DNA of 64,000 bases, taken from contig CAZTBW010000003.1 in the NCBI GenBank assembly GCA_964612555.1, forward strand, positions 1-64,000, written 5' to 3'. Position 1 is the first letter of the stretch; the number at the start of each line of letters is the position of its first letter. The DNA comes from DAOLCO01 sp964612555. Lineage in GTDB: Bacteria > Bdellovibrionota_C > UBA2361 > SZUA-149 > DAOLCO01. A program made the position numbers and the translations under genes. Shown piece by piece: positions 15,726-24,721 of the stretch. The notes beneath the pieces are model-generated. The model was not told the origin of the DNA. It worked only from the letters and a program-made list of their open reading frames with translations, and ran no database searches.

Positions 15726-16696
15726 TGACAGAACTTTCTCATGTCTCTGTTCTTTCTGCTGAAGTGCTTGCCTATGCTGAGCCGGTATGTAAGCGTCCTG
15801 GTAGCCTCGTAATAGATTGTACTTTAGGGCTTGGGGGACATTCCGAAGCATTGCTTGAACATTTTCCGGAGATTCAGGTGATTGGTCTTGATAAGGATGC
15901 ATCCTTACTTACTGAGGTGAGTGAACGACTTGCAACAAAATATCCGGCGCGCTTTATTGCGTATAATCTTTGTTTTTCTGATCTTTCCAAAGTTCGGGGA
16001 TTTGATGATGAGATTGTAAAACGGGCAGATTACATTCTTGCTGATCTTGGAATCTCAAGTGTGCAACTTGATTCAGAGGAGCGGGGATTTAGTTTTCGTC
16101 TGGATGCCCCACTTGATATGAGGATGGACACAAGACAAGCCCTTACTGCGGATAAAATATTAAACTCATGGGATGAGCGAAAGTTGTTTCTGGTTTTTGT
16201 TGAAGGGGGAGTAGGGAGTTTCAGTAAAGCACTGGCTCGGGAGGTTGTAAAACGCAGACCACTACTCTCAACAAAAGAATTTGCAGAGGTCTGTCAGGAG
16301 GTCTTCCATAGGGATAAACGACGTAGTCAGGGGGGAGCTCATCCTGCCACAGTTCCTTTTCAGGCAGTGAGAATAGCAGTAAATGAAGAGTACTCCGCTC
16401 TAAAAAAGCTTTTAGCTCACTCAATTTCAATTCTGTCAGATCAGGGAAGATGTGCAGTGATTTCATTTCACTCTCTTGAAGATAAACTGGTTGCAAATGC
16501 AATGAGATGGTGGGGAAGTACAAGAGCAAGAGGTTTACACCCTGAAGATGCTCCGCTTGGAGGACTTCTTACAAAAAAGGCAGTTACTCCAAAAGAGGAT
16601 GAAATGACGCAAAACCCAAGATCACGCAGTGCGCGACTCAGGGTTTTTGAAAGAAATCAAATTTTACTTTGGAGAGAGCGTCCCTTGTTGAATTAA
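15722..16696 (+). CDS. rsmH: 16S rRNA (cytosine(1402)-N(4))-methyltransferase RsmH
   Basis: Methylates N4 of C1402 in 16S rRNA using S-adenosylmethionine. The 324-residue protein has HVSVLSAEVLAY, DCTLGLGGHSEALL (SAM-binding), GLDKDASLL, ILADLGISSVQLD, GFSFRLDAPLDMRMD, RRSQGGAHPATVPFQAVRIAVN and ISFHSLEDKLV, all classic for MraW. Full length. Starts inside the mraZ stop (ATGA), so the two are translationally coupled. Confidence 0.96.
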   Translation: MMTELSHVSVLSAEVLAYAEPVCKRPGSLVIDCTLGLGGHSEALLEHFPEIQVIGLDKDASLLTEVSERLATKYPARFIAYNLCFSDLSKVRGFDDEIVKRADYILADLGISSVQLDSEERGFSFRLDAPLDMRMDTRQALTADKILNSWDERKLFLVFVEGGVGSFSKALAREVVKRRPLLSTKEFAEVCQEVFHRDKRRSQGGAHPATVPFQAVRIAVNEEYSALKKLLAHSISILSDQGRCAVISFHSLEDKLVANAMRWWGSTRARGLHPEDAPLGGLLTKKAVTPKEDEMTQNPRSRSARLRVFERNQILLWRERPLLN

Positions 16697-16719
16697 TAGA
16701 GATCACATAAGAGGTCAAA

Positions 16720-17166
16720 ATGTCTTTGAGAGCAGCATCAGTAGTGAAGAAAAGCCATCGTCCGGTGATAGTCCGGTCGAATAATGTTCCCGTAAAAGCA
16801 CGTACTTCAGGGCAGAAAATGGCTATGCGAATAAGACCCAGGAAGCGACTTGAAGCTTCTTCCCAGGTCGGTAAATCACATCAGGCTGCTTCTCTCATAC
16901 CATTCTTTTCCGTTTCTAAAAGCTTGATCTTTATTGGGGTGGTTTTCAGCCTTTTACTTGTAAAGCTCTTTGTGAGGCTTGAGATTCTCGATATGAGCTA
17001 CAAGATTGAGCACGCCCGAAATGAACTTATCTCTCAGGATGCGCTCTATAGAGAGTTAAAGGCACACAGAGCCATTGATGCTAATCCAAGAAAAATCATT
17101 GAAGAGGCAAGGCTTAAGCTTAATCTCAGACCGACCACTCCTCAACAGATTCGAAGAATATATTAA
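16720..17166 (+). CDS. ftsL: Cell division protein FtsL-like
   Basis: A small bitopic protein (148 residues): a basic cytoplasmic part of about 65 residues, one membrane helix near 68-88 (SLIFIGVVFSLLLVKLF), then a periplasmic coiled-coil-like region with KIEHARNELI, and a C-terminal ARLKLNLRPTTPQQI, which resembles the FtsL end. FtsL pairs with FtsB and FtsQ to activate FtsWI. Sequence conservation in FtsL is low, so position between rsmH and ftsI carries much of the evidence. GAGG lies before the ATG. Confidence 0.85.
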   Translation: MSLRAASVVKKSHRPVIVRSNNVPVKARTSGQKMAMRIRPRKRLEASSQVGKSHQAASLIPFFSVSKSLIFIGVVFSLLLVKLFVRLEILDMSYKIEHARNELISQDALYRELKAHRAIDANPRKIIEEARLKLNLRPTTPQQIRRIY

Positions 17167-17180
17167 TAAGGGCTTTTTCT

Positions 17181-19376
17181 ATGAAAATATATTCCGAATC
17201 ATTACGAGTGCTGGATAATCAAAGAATCTCCACACGTGTTTCCCGGTACAAAACCGGGGAGAAAAAAGCATTACATACCAGAGACAGGGTTCCGGCAGAA
17301 GAAAAGGTTTCGGGGGTTTCTGATATTTTTCGGAAAGTTTCAGCCTCATGTATATCTTTTTTAAGCTCAGTGGGAGTGCGTTCTCTCCCGGGGCAATTTA
17401 TTTCTGTCAGTATGTTTTTCTCCCACAGTTTCAAGCGGTGCGTATGTCTTGCTATTACCTGTATAAGCATGCTTTTAATCATGCCGGTATTTTATCTGGC
17501 ACGTGTGTGTTTCAGATGTATCGCTCATTGGATGAAACTATATGGGGAACACGGGATTCCGGAGGTAAGAATACGAAACATGCGGATGTATATGCTTGGG
17601 GGCTGTTTTGCCGTGTTTGCGATTTCCATATGTGTTCGGCTTTGCTCCCTTCAGGGAATGGAGCGTACAAAATGGGAAGAAATCGCTTCAAGACAACACC
17701 AAACAAAACATGAAGTGAGCGGGGCGAGAGGTTTAATCACGGATAGAAACGGGATAGAGCTTGCTGTTTCAATACCTTCTCTTGCGGTAGGTGTTCATCC
17801 GAACTGGATTAAAAACAAGGAAAGGGTCGCTTCACAGCTTGCTCCCATTCTTTCGGTCTCAGAAAAGGAACTCTTGAGTGATCTTCAGTCTGATAAATCC
17901 TATATAATACTTGCCCGTGGAGTGCCCCAGTCCAGGGAACAGGAATTACGTGCATTGAGAGTGTATGGGCTTGAGTTGGAAAAAGATTTTCTGAGAATAT
18001 ATCCTCAGGGTAATATGGCATCTACCATTATCGGAAGAACGGGAAGAGAGGGGTACGGACTTTCCGGAATCGAGCGTAGTCTTGATTCAGCCCTCAGTGC
18101 CCCAAATCTTGAAAGATCGGTGCGGCGTGATGCAAGAGGTCGTTTTATGAATGCCGGCATCTGGGAAGAGAGAAACCTGATACCCACCGAAATATCCGCA
18201 AGGGGTGATCTCCTTGATGAAATCCGTTCTATACTTACTCCAAGAAGAAACTTGATTCCCAAGGAAGTAAGAAATGAGGGAGGAAATGTTACGCTTACCA
18301 TAGACTCTTCAATCCAGAGTATTCTCGAAGAGGAGATAGATCAGGCAAGAGAGTCCAGCAAGGCAGGACAGGTCTTTGGAGTGGTTATGGATGCTCACAC
18401 CGGAGAAATCCTTGCAATGGGTCAAACGCATCGTTTCAATCCGAATGAGAATCAGGCGATCACTCCTGAAGCACTTAGAAATGTTATACTTCAGAACTCT
18501 TATGAACCTGGCTCTACTTTTAAACCAATTGTTGCCGCCGTGGCACTGGATCGGGGTTATGTTAAATACGACGAATTGATTAATTGTGAGAATGGTTCAT
18601 ACCGAGTGGGAAAACATACCATTCGGGACGTTCACCCCGTGCCAACAGTGAGTTTTGAGCAGGTGATTGTTCGTTCTTCAAACATTGGTATGGTAAAGCT
18701 TGGGTTCAGGATGGGAAAGGACACTCTTCACGATGCGCTTCGTGAGTTCGGTTTTGGAGAAAAGACCAGAGTAGGTCTTGATGGAGAGTCTGGTGGAATC
18801 TTCAGGAATGTATCCAGATGGGCACAAGTGGATGTTGCCACTCACTCCTTTGGACAGGGTATCTCAGTTACCGCACTTCAAATGATGCAGGCGTACGGAG
18901 CAATTGCCAACGGGGGAATGTTAATAACTCCTAAAATTATTCAGGGGCTGGATGATGGAGTAGAAACACGGGTGTTAAAAGAACCTACCACCATTCAAAT
19001 AAGAAAAGCACTGAATCTCGTAACGGAAGATACTCACGGGACTGGAAAAAACAGTCGCATTCCCGGTGTCTCGGTATATGGTAAAACCGGCACCGCTCAG
19101 AAAGCAAAAAAATCCGGTAAAGGATATGACCCCAATAGAGTTCTCGCATCGTTTATAGGGTTTGTGGATGGGCATCAGATAGGAGTGCCTCGCACGCTTG
19201 TTGCTTATATTGCAGTGGATGAGCCCGGGGTGAGTCCTCGCTGGGGGGGTACTCTTGCTGCACCGGTGTTCAGGAATGTACTTGAGCGTACCCTTTCTTA
19301 TTTACTCTCGCAGGATCCTGCAAGCAGACCTCAGATGGCTCAGTCTTATAAGGATGAGAATCGCCCGGTAAGTTAA
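17181..19376 (+). CDS. ftsI: Septal peptidoglycan transpeptidase FtsI (PBP3, class B PBP)
   Basis: Cross-links septal peptidoglycan. The transpeptidase domain has all three active-site motifs: GSTFKP (Ser445, Lys448), SSN in RSSNIGM and KTGTAQ (Lys635). The PBP dimerisation region is around residues 190-400. At 731 residues it is about 140-150 longer than typical FtsI because of an N-terminal extension with an extra hydrophobic, Cys-rich segment (about 85-115) before the normal membrane anchor (about 137-155). The start follows AAGGG and lies 15 bases after ftsL; internal ATGs exist, so part of the extension might not be translated. murE, the usual next gene, is absent. Confidence 0.93.
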   Translation: MKIYSESLRVLDNQRISTRVSRYKTGEKKALHTRDRVPAEEKVSGVSDIFRKVSASCISFLSSVGVRSLPGQFISVSMFFSHSFKRCVCLAITCISMLLIMPVFYLARVCFRCIAHWMKLYGEHGIPEVRIRNMRMYMLGGCFAVFAISICVRLCSLQGMERTKWEEIASRQHQTKHEVSGARGLITDRNGIELAVSIPSLAVGVHPNWIKNKERVASQLAPILSVSEKELLSDLQSDKSYIILARGVPQSREQELRALRVYGLELEKDFLRIYPQGNMASTIIGRTGREGYGLSGIERSLDSALSAPNLERSVRRDARGRFMNAGIWEERNLIPTEISARGDLLDEIRSILTPRRNLIPKEVRNEGGNVTLTIDSSIQSILEEEIDQARESSKAGQVFGVVMDAHTGEILAMGQTHRFNPNENQAITPEALRNVILQNSYEPGSTFKPIVAAVALDRGYVKYDELINCENGSYRVGKHTIRDVHPVPTVSFEQVIVRSSNIGMVKLGFRMGKDTLHDALREFGFGEKTRVGLDGESGGIFRNVSRWAQVDVATHSFGQGISVTALQMMQAYGAIANGGMLITPKIIQGLDDGVETRVLKEPTTIQIRKALNLVTEDTHGTGKNSRIPGVSVYGKTGTAQKAKKSGKGYDPNRVLASFIGFVDGHQIGVPRTLVAYIAVDEPGVSPRWGGTLAAPVFRNVLERTLSYLLSQDPASRPQMAQSYKDENRPVS

Positions 19377-19476
19377 AAGCCCATTAAAGAGTGAGAAAAG
19401 GAGTTTTTATTTGCTAGTGTCTAATAAATTTACTAGATTCATCTAAAAGTTACATAGATATTTGCTAGGATATTAT

Positions 19477-20874
19477 ATGAATGCAAAAACAGCGGGGTTG
19501 GAAGCTTCCACCAGGCAGGCAGTGTGTACTGTCGGAGAAAAACCGATATTGGTGTTTGGTGATGTGATGCTGGATTCTTATGTTGAGGGAGTGGTTTCCC
19601 GAATTTCCCCGGAAGCACCGGTACCCGTACTGAGTAATCCATCTGAGGAAAGATTTGCGATCGGTGGTGCGGGTAACGTCGCACATAACGTCTTGATGCT
19701 CAATAATCCTGTTCGGTTAGTAAGTGGTGTTGGTAAAGTTACAGGGAATGATCGCAGAAGAGATTATCGTGGAGAAGATTCAGGAAGTATTCTTCTTGAT
19801 TTAATTCGTTCCACCGGAATTTCTACCGATTACATGGTGGAGCTTGACCGTAGAACGACTCTAAAACAACGAGTGCTTGCCGGAAAACAACAGTTACTCA
19901 GGATTGACACTGAAGATTCTTTTTTACTAACCCCTGCCGAGGAAGATCGGGTGCTTGATGCGTTTTTTCGTGCATCTGAAGGGGTAGGGGCGATCATTAT
20001 CAGTGATTATGCCAAGGGAATTCTTACCAAACGAATTGGTGATGCGATAGGAGACTATGCGAAAAAAGCATCTGTTCCTGTATTTGTAGATGTCAAGTTT
20101 GCTAATCTGGACAAACTTTCCAATATTTCAGTCCTGAAACCCAATCTGAAAGAAGCGCAAGAGTTTACAGGGATTTCTTTTACAGGAAATATTTCAGAAG
20201 TTGGGGAGATGGCAAAAAAGCTTCACGGGCGATTTTCCTGTCAGGTAGTGATTACCTGTGGAAGTTTAGGTATGGTTTTATATGATGGTAATGAAGTTAC
20301 TCATCTACTGGGACGTGCCAGAGAGGTATTTGATGTATCTGGTGCGGGTGACACGGTTATTTCAGCACTTTCTCATGCTTTGGTGAGAGGTTGTTCTCTT
20401 GTTGATGCGGCTAGTCTTGCTACTGTAGCGGCTGGTATTGCGGTTTCTCATCGAGGAACTGTTGCCGTAAAAATGGAGGAAATAGAGGCTGAGCTGAACA
20501 AAATAATCGTACCCAAAACATGGGGGCATGAAGAGTGGATTGTTAATTCTGATTATTGCGGTAAAAAGCTGGTACTGCATGAGGGGCACTGTTGCTCTTT
20601 ACACTACCATAAGATCAAGGACGAAACATTTTATATTGCTTCCGGTCGAGTTGGTTTTCAAATGAATGATGAGTTTTTTATTCTTTCTCCCGGAGATTCG
20701 CTCCTGATTTCACCAGGCACCAAGCACCGTTTTTATGGGCTTCAACATTCAGAGATTTTTGAATTTTCAACTCACCACATGGAAGAAGACTCCTATCGGG
20801 ATGAAATAAGCGGCACCTTTGAGAAATCTTTTTTTGATGGAGTGCCGGACTATAACTCGAGGATACGTTTGTAA
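19477..20874 (+). CDS. Fusion of heptose-7-phosphate kinase (HldE/RfaE domain I) with a cupin
   Basis: The N-terminal ~330 residues are a ribokinase-fold heptose-7-phosphate kinase: GDVMLDSYVEG, SRISPEAPVPVL, GGAGNVAHN, KQRVLAGKQQLLRID and the catalytic GAGDT. In HldE this would be followed by a cytidylyltransferase-like domain with HxGH, which is missing. Instead residues ~350-465 form a cupin, with SLHYHKIKDE, GDSLLISPGTKHRF and an HSEIFEFSTHH tail, like the metal-binding sugar-phosphate isomerase or epimerase cupins. The ATG at 19477 has AGGA upstream; the earlier TTG at 19462 is less likely. Product likely handles a heptose or related sugar phosphate for a surface glycan; the cupin substrate is unknown. 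Confidence 0.87.
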   Translation: MNAKTAGLEASTRQAVCTVGEKPILVFGDVMLDSYVEGVVSRISPEAPVPVLSNPSEERFAIGGAGNVAHNVLMLNNPVRLVSGVGKVTGNDRRRDYRGEDSGSILLDLIRSTGISTDYMVELDRRTTLKQRVLAGKQQLLRIDTEDSFLLTPAEEDRVLDAFFRASEGVGAIIISDYAKGILTKRIGDAIGDYAKKASVPVFVDVKFANLDKLSNISVLKPNLKEAQEFTGISFTGNISEVGEMAKKLHGRFSCQVVITCGSLGMVLYDGNEVTHLLGRAREVFDVSGAGDTVISALSHALVRGCSLVDAASLATVAAGIAVSHRGTVAVKMEEIEAELNKIIVPKTWGHEEWIVNSDYCGKKLVLHEGHCCSLHYHKIKDETFYIASGRVGFQMNDEFFILSPGDSLLISPGTKHRFYGLQHSEIFEFSTHHMEEDSYRDEISGTFEKSFFDGVPDYNSRIRL

Positions 20875-20916
20875 GTTCTTGAATGCAAAGTCCTAGTCGG
20901 GGGTCGTCCCTATGAA

Positions 20917-21879
20917 TCACTTTTCAATGTTGTGATAATAATCTTTTTTAAAAATAAGAAATAAAATTGAAAGTAATCGACCTATGTAGAAAACGTAATA
21001 TAGCACCAGCATTTGCAGTGCTTCTTTCAGGGTCTTAATATAGCTTCTTCTCAGATAGAGGGTTGAGAAAAGTGAGAAAAGAAGGAGTAGGGTTCCAGCA
21101 AGGAAGAGATGATTTTTCTCTCCCTGGACGAGAGTCAACAGACCAGCTATTTGAAGTATCGTGCCAAGAAGAAATATCAGGGCACCGCACATTGGTTTGT
21201 TGATTTTTCCGTTTCTGTAAAGGTAAACTCCCCCAAGTCCGTGCCAGATTTCTCTCTTTAGCATCTGATATAGAGTCTTGGGATTTCCAAGATGGATAGC
21301 CCCGATGTCGCTATTTAATATGACTGGTGCGAAAGGCTTTACTCTTGAACAAAGGTCGTAGTCTTCGCCGGTTATGAGCGTTTCATTAAAACCTGAAACC
21401 TTTTTAAAAAGGTCGGCTGAGATAAAGAGATTGCCAGAAGGAATATGGGTTACTTCATGTATCCCAGTATCAGTCTGACTGAACCATACTTTTTCAACCC
21501 AGGTGGGATCTTCAGGAAGTTCATGGTTGGCTCCTGTTACGCCCCCATAAGTCATAACAGTACGTACCCCATTAAGGAGCCATTGTTCTTTAGCAAGACA
21601 ATCCGAGTCAAGAAATGCCAGGATATCTCCACTGGCGTGGGAAGCCCCCTTATTCCTCAGAGCACCGATCGAAACATCTTTTACTACATAACTCTTATCA
21701 ACAAGAGGTAAGGCGATTTCTACTGTAGTATCAACTGAACCGTTGTCTACCAGAATAATTTCAAGTTTATCTTTTGGGTAATGGGCGGCTCTTACAGACT
21801 GGAGACATTCGGTGATCAGATGCGCGGCATTTTTTGAAGGGACAATAACACTGACGCTGGGTAAGTCTTCGGATTGCAT
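20917..21879 (-). CDS. Family 2 glycosyltransferase with C-terminal membrane helices
   Basis: A 320-residue inverting GT-A type enzyme. Residues 8-95 hold VSVIVPSKNA, EIILVDNGSVDTT and the nucleotide-sugar/metal site LAFLDSDC; ITGEDYDLCSRV near 170-180 is the catalytic-base region. After about residue 230 there are two hydrophobic hairpins (GALIFLLGTILQIAGLL and ALQMLVLYYVFYIGRLL), so the enzyme is membrane associated. It probably builds a surface polysaccharide or glycolipid; the sugar is not predictable. Convergent with the kinase-cupin gene and 15 bases downstream of the DUF2231 gene on the same strand. Confidence 0.88.
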   Translation of the reverse strand: MQSEDLPSVSVIVPSKNAAHLITECLQSVRAAHYPKDKLEIILVDNGSVDTTVEIALPLVDKSYVVKDVSIGALRNKGASHASGDILAFLDSDCLAKEQWLLNGVRTVMTYGGVTGANHELPEDPTWVEKVWFSQTDTGIHEVTHIPSGNLFISADLFKKVSGFNETLITGEDYDLCSRVKPFAPVILNSDIGAIHLGNPKTLYQMLKREIWHGLGGVYLYRNGKINKPMCGALIFLLGTILQIAGLLTLVQGEKNHLFLAGTLLLLFSLFSTLYLRRSYIKTLKEALQMLVLYYVFYIGRLLSILFLIFKKDYYHNIEK

Positions 21880-21894
21880 GAGACAGTGGATGAA

Positions 21895-22371
21895 CTACGT
21901 GGCATTATTCTTGGTAGCGACATTATCTTCAGAGCAGATACATTCTCTTGAAACGCCGGCACCTTGTTCAAAAACAAGCATTCCACCTTTATGTGAAGTA
22001 GAGCCGGTGAGAAGAAGTGTCAGGATTAGAAATGGTATAAAAAGCCAGTGAAAAAACTCATTTGGTTTCAGTGCCCTTATCAGAGAAAAAAGAATAAGAG
22101 GTGTCAGTGAAAAAAGTTGCATACGGGCTACATTTTGATGCCCGGTGATGATTTCTTCCGGAACACTGAATGTAATACTTGCATCAGCCATTTGATAATA
22201 ACCGGAATAATAGGCAGCCACAGAGAAGCCTGCGCCAAGAAGTACAAGAAAAAAAGAATGCAGTCGCCACTGTGTGGTTATCCCAAAGTAAGCGATTACC
22301 TCAGTGAAAAATGCCGCAACAAATAGAGGGAAGGGGAATGAAGCCAGGATGGGATGTAAATGAGCTAACAT
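21895..22371 (-). CDS. DUF2231-type integral membrane protein
   Basis: A 158-residue protein with four hydrophobic helices. It starts LAHLHPILASFPFPLFVAAF, the typical HPxLxHFP opening of DUF2231 proteins, has an internal GHQNVARM and ends its last helix with LTGSTSHKGGMLVFEQGAGV, like the family LTGxxGGxLVYxxG. Conserved His residues suggest haem or metal contact, but function is not known. A short soluble tail with two Cys follows. Likely cotranscribed with the glycosyltransferase. Confidence 0.78.
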   Translation of the reverse strand: MLAHLHPILASFPFPLFVAAFFTEVIAYFGITTQWRLHSFFLVLLGAGFSVAAYYSGYYQMADASITFSVPEEIITGHQNVARMQLFSLTPLILFSLIRALKPNEFFHWLFIPFLILTLLLTGSTSHKGGMLVFEQGAGVSRECICSEDNVATKNNAT

Positions 22372-22437
22372 GATGTGAGATTCGCCGATTTGAATTATTT
22401 TGGCAATAACAAAAAGAGGACTAAAACACGGGAAATA

Positions 22438-23625
22438 CTAAAATACCCTATCAAGAACTTTTAAAGATCCTATCCACATTCCCACAATACAGCCCAGATT
22501 GGAAAAGGATACCACGAGAATTATCCTCATAACACGATTCTTCCAGAAACCTTTTAAAGATTCGAGGTCTTCAGCCATATTTTTAAAATCTTCAACTTTG
22601 GGTTTTCTAAGCCATGCCTCGACCAGACCGGATACCCAACCTGTGGCTATGCCAGGGTGAAGCGAAGCAAGGGGAGCAGCAAGTCCGGCAGTAATAATTG
22701 AAAACGGGTGGGCAAATGCTATAGCTGCGCCAATTGCCGCACAAACTCCCGTTGCAATTGCCCAGGTACCAAGGAGGGAGACTCCTGTCTGAATATCAAT
22801 CGTAAGCATTGCATAAATTACCACGGCAAAAAAGATTACAGGTATTGAATACCCGAATATTTTCCACCACACACTGGGAGGAGGAACCTCTTCAAGTGGT
22901 TCATGGGAAAGTGCTCTGCCGGAATTCAGATGTTCTATCATGCCGGGCAAATGACCGGCTCCCAGTACCGCCACAACAGTTTTTCCGGATATTTTTTGAA
23001 GTTTTGATGCCATGTAAAGGTCACGTTCATCTACAAGAGTTCGTTTCACTTCGGGAAGTTTTTCTGAGAATTCATTGAGGGCGGCAGTAAGTTCGTCTTT
23101 GCCTTTTAGTGATTCTATTTCTTCCAGTGATATGTCTTCGGAATCTTCAGCACTGACCAGGGAGGAGGCAAGAATTTTGAGAATTGACCAGAATGATAAC
23201 TTTTTCCAGGTTCTTTTCAGGGTGACTCTGACATCCCTGTCTATTACTTCAAGTGAAGCATCTATGTCCTTTGCTCTTTGAATTGCCGCTTTCATTTCAG
23301 CTCCAGGCTCTATACCTAACTTGTTGGCAATTCTTTTTTGAAATGATGCAAGAATGACTTGTGCAAGCAGGAGAAAGGTTTTGCCGCTTTTGATGACCTC
23401 AAAAATATCAGTATTTTTCCAGCGATCTGCATTGTTGATTGACTCAAGGCGGGATTTGCAGAGCTCTACGCAGACCACGTCTGGTTGTACTGCATCAATC
23501 AGGTCTTTAACCTCCTGAGCACTCTGGTGGCTTACATGGGCAGTCCCAAGGAGATAGATGTTCTTCCCATCAAGCGAAATGTGCTCTAAAGGACCTTGTA
23601 TCTGGAGATTATCTGGAATGCTCAT
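22438..23625 (-). CDS. TraB/GumN-family protein with C-terminal membrane helices
   Basis: A 395-residue TraB-type protein, distantly related to Tiki/EreA-like hydrolases. The N-terminal ~230 residues show YLLGTAHVSHQSAQEV, VCVELCKSR and, further on, ERDLYMASKLQ and AVLGAGHLPGM, the conserved GxAH, E and GxxH elements. The C-terminal half has four to five hydrophobic helices (about 255-360) and a last one near the end. The enzymatic activity in bacteria is unproven; archaeal and plasmid homologues are linked to pheromone or signal control. Confidence 0.86.
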   Translation of the reverse strand: MSIPDNLQIQGPLEHISLDGKNIYLLGTAHVSHQSAQEVKDLIDAVQPDVVCVELCKSRLESINNADRWKNTDIFEVIKSGKTFLLLAQVILASFQKRIANKLGIEPGAEMKAAIQRAKDIDASLEVIDRDVRVTLKRTWKKLSFWSILKILASSLVSAEDSEDISLEEIESLKGKDELTAALNEFSEKLPEVKRTLVDERDLYMASKLQKISGKTVVAVLGAGHLPGMIEHLNSGRALSHEPLEEVPPPSVWWKIFGYSIPVIFFAVVIYAMLTIDIQTGVSLLGTWAIATGVCAAIGAAIAFAHPFSIITAGLAAPLASLHPGIATGWVSGLVEAWLRKPKVEDFKNMAEDLESLKGFWKNRVMRIILVVSFSNLGCIVGMWIGSLKVLDRVF

Positions 23626-23658
23626 TGGTAAATAGTAATAAATTCAAGGAGTTATCTA

Positions 23659-23686
23659 ATGCCCGATAAGTAGCCTTATCGGGCAT
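23659..23686. terminator. Strong intergenic hairpin, possible terminator
   Basis: ATGCCCGATAAG pairs perfectly with CTTATCGGGCAT around a TAGC loop, a 12-base-pair stem. It lies ten bases past the stop of the minus-strand 84-residue gene and 33 bases before the TraB start. There is no U run on the minus strand, so it may be a processing or attenuation structure instead of a full intrinsic terminator. Confidence 0.55.
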
Positions 23687-23695
23687 GAAGCATTA

Positions 23696-23950
23696 TTAAT
23701 ACGCAAAGGATGAAACACCATAGAGCGTCCAGGAGAAGTGACCATCGTCATTGACATCAGTCAGCATAATTTCCCATCCACAGTCGGGCGTTGACTGGTC
23801 ACCACTTGAAAAAAGTCTTAGTTCAGATCCATCAGAATCAATGCAGATATCAACTCCCTGAATTCTTTCATCCCAGGACACAGGCTTTTTACCCGGTGCA
23901 TATCTCCCGGATAAAACTTTAGATATCCTTTTCCTTACAGGCAGTTTCAT
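23696..23950 (-). CDS. Small protein of unknown function (84 residues)
   Basis: Not recognised. A soluble protein with a basic N terminus (KLPVRKRISKVLSGRY) and an acidic, aromatic C-terminal part (VDICIDSDGSELRLF, DVNDDGHFSWTLYGVS). No signal peptide or membrane helix. It lies 19 bases after the 125-residue gene on the same strand and no strong ribosome site precedes its ATG, which suggests translational dependence on that gene. A strong hairpin follows its stop. Confidence 0.5.
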   Translation of the reverse strand: MKLPVRKRISKVLSGRYAPGKKPVSWDERIQGVDICIDSDGSELRLFSSGDQSTPDCGWEIMLTDVNDDGHFSWTLYGVSSFAY

Positions 23951-23969
23951 GGCAAAGAGATTTAATCAG

Positions 23970-24347
23970 TTAATTATCCGGCTTAAATGTTTCATGAATG
24001 GTCGCTCCGAAATATGGCGTAGGTCCCTGACTTACATCACGAAGCATCTCAGCGGCTTCCTTGGTATCAACTATTCCCCATTGAAATCTGGGTTCGCCAC
24101 GAGGACTTGGGTCAAGTATCTTTCTGACAACAAGGAAACAGTCGTCAGAAATTATATCAGCCTTATTAATAAGCTTATAAATATGAACCTGAAACTTCAT
24201 GGCGTTTGCGGTTCTTAGTGCTTTCTTTCTTAGAGGTTCAAGATCAGTGGAGAGTTCCCAATCGCTTGATTGAACTCCGGGACTCACGTAAATCTCTCTC
24301 CCGCTGTCAATTGATCTTTCAAGATCCTCGAGATAATCTATGGACAT
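23970..24347 (-). CDS. Small protein of unknown function (125 residues)
   Basis: Not recognised. A soluble, mixed-charge protein with an acidic N terminus (SIDYLEDLERSID) and a central hydrophobic strand pattern (KFQVHIYKLI, CFLVVRKIL). The ATG has a GGG about 11 bases upstream. It probably forms a two-gene unit with the 84-residue gene. The pair sits between the TraB gene and the HU gene; nothing in the context points to a role. Confidence 0.55.
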   Translation of the reverse strand: MSIDYLEDLERSIDSGREIYVSPGVQSSDWELSTDLEPLRKKALRTANAMKFQVHIYKLINKADIISDDCFLVVRKILDPSPRGEPRFQWGIVDTKEAAEMLRDVSQGPTPYFGATIHETFKPDN

Positions 24348-24424
24348 ATATATACGACCCTTTAAAGCTATTTAACCCGATAATATATCACTTGTGAAAC
24401 TACAGCTAGCAGTAAATGATATTA

Positions 24425-24721
24425 TTATTCAACTCCAGGCAGTTCTCCACCGTTCAGACGTTTCTTAAGCTCTTTACCCAGCTTGAAAGTTGGCAGTTTT
24501 TTTGGAGCAACAAGAATTTTATCACCAGTCTTTGGATTTCTTCCCCAATAACTTTCGTATTCTTTTACCTTAAACCGACCAAATCCGCGTATTTCTATTC
24601 TGTCGCCTTTGAGAAGTGCCACTTTCATCTTATCAAACATAAGATTAGCAAGCTCCTCAGCCTGAACTATTCCTAAGCCACTTCTTTCTGACATTTTTTC
24701 TATTAGCTCTGACTTGTTCAT
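24425..24721 (-). CDS. HU/IHF-family DNA-binding protein
   Basis: A 98-residue nucleoid protein. It has the helical start MNKSELIEKMSERSGL, the RIEIRGFGRFKVKEY strand segment, RNPKTGDKI on the DNA-inserting arm and KKLPTFKLGKELKKRL at the end. RGFGxFxxxxY and WGRNPKTGD fit IHF-beta or HU equally; the Tyr-Trp next to the arm makes an IHF-like form possible. Binds and bends DNA. AGGA precedes the ATG at about ten bases. Confidence 0.92.
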   Translation of the reverse strand: MNKSELIEKMSERSGLGIVQAEELANLMFDKMKVALLKGDRIEIRGFGRFKVKEYESYWGRNPKTGDKILVAPKKLPTFKLGKELKKRLNGGELPGVE

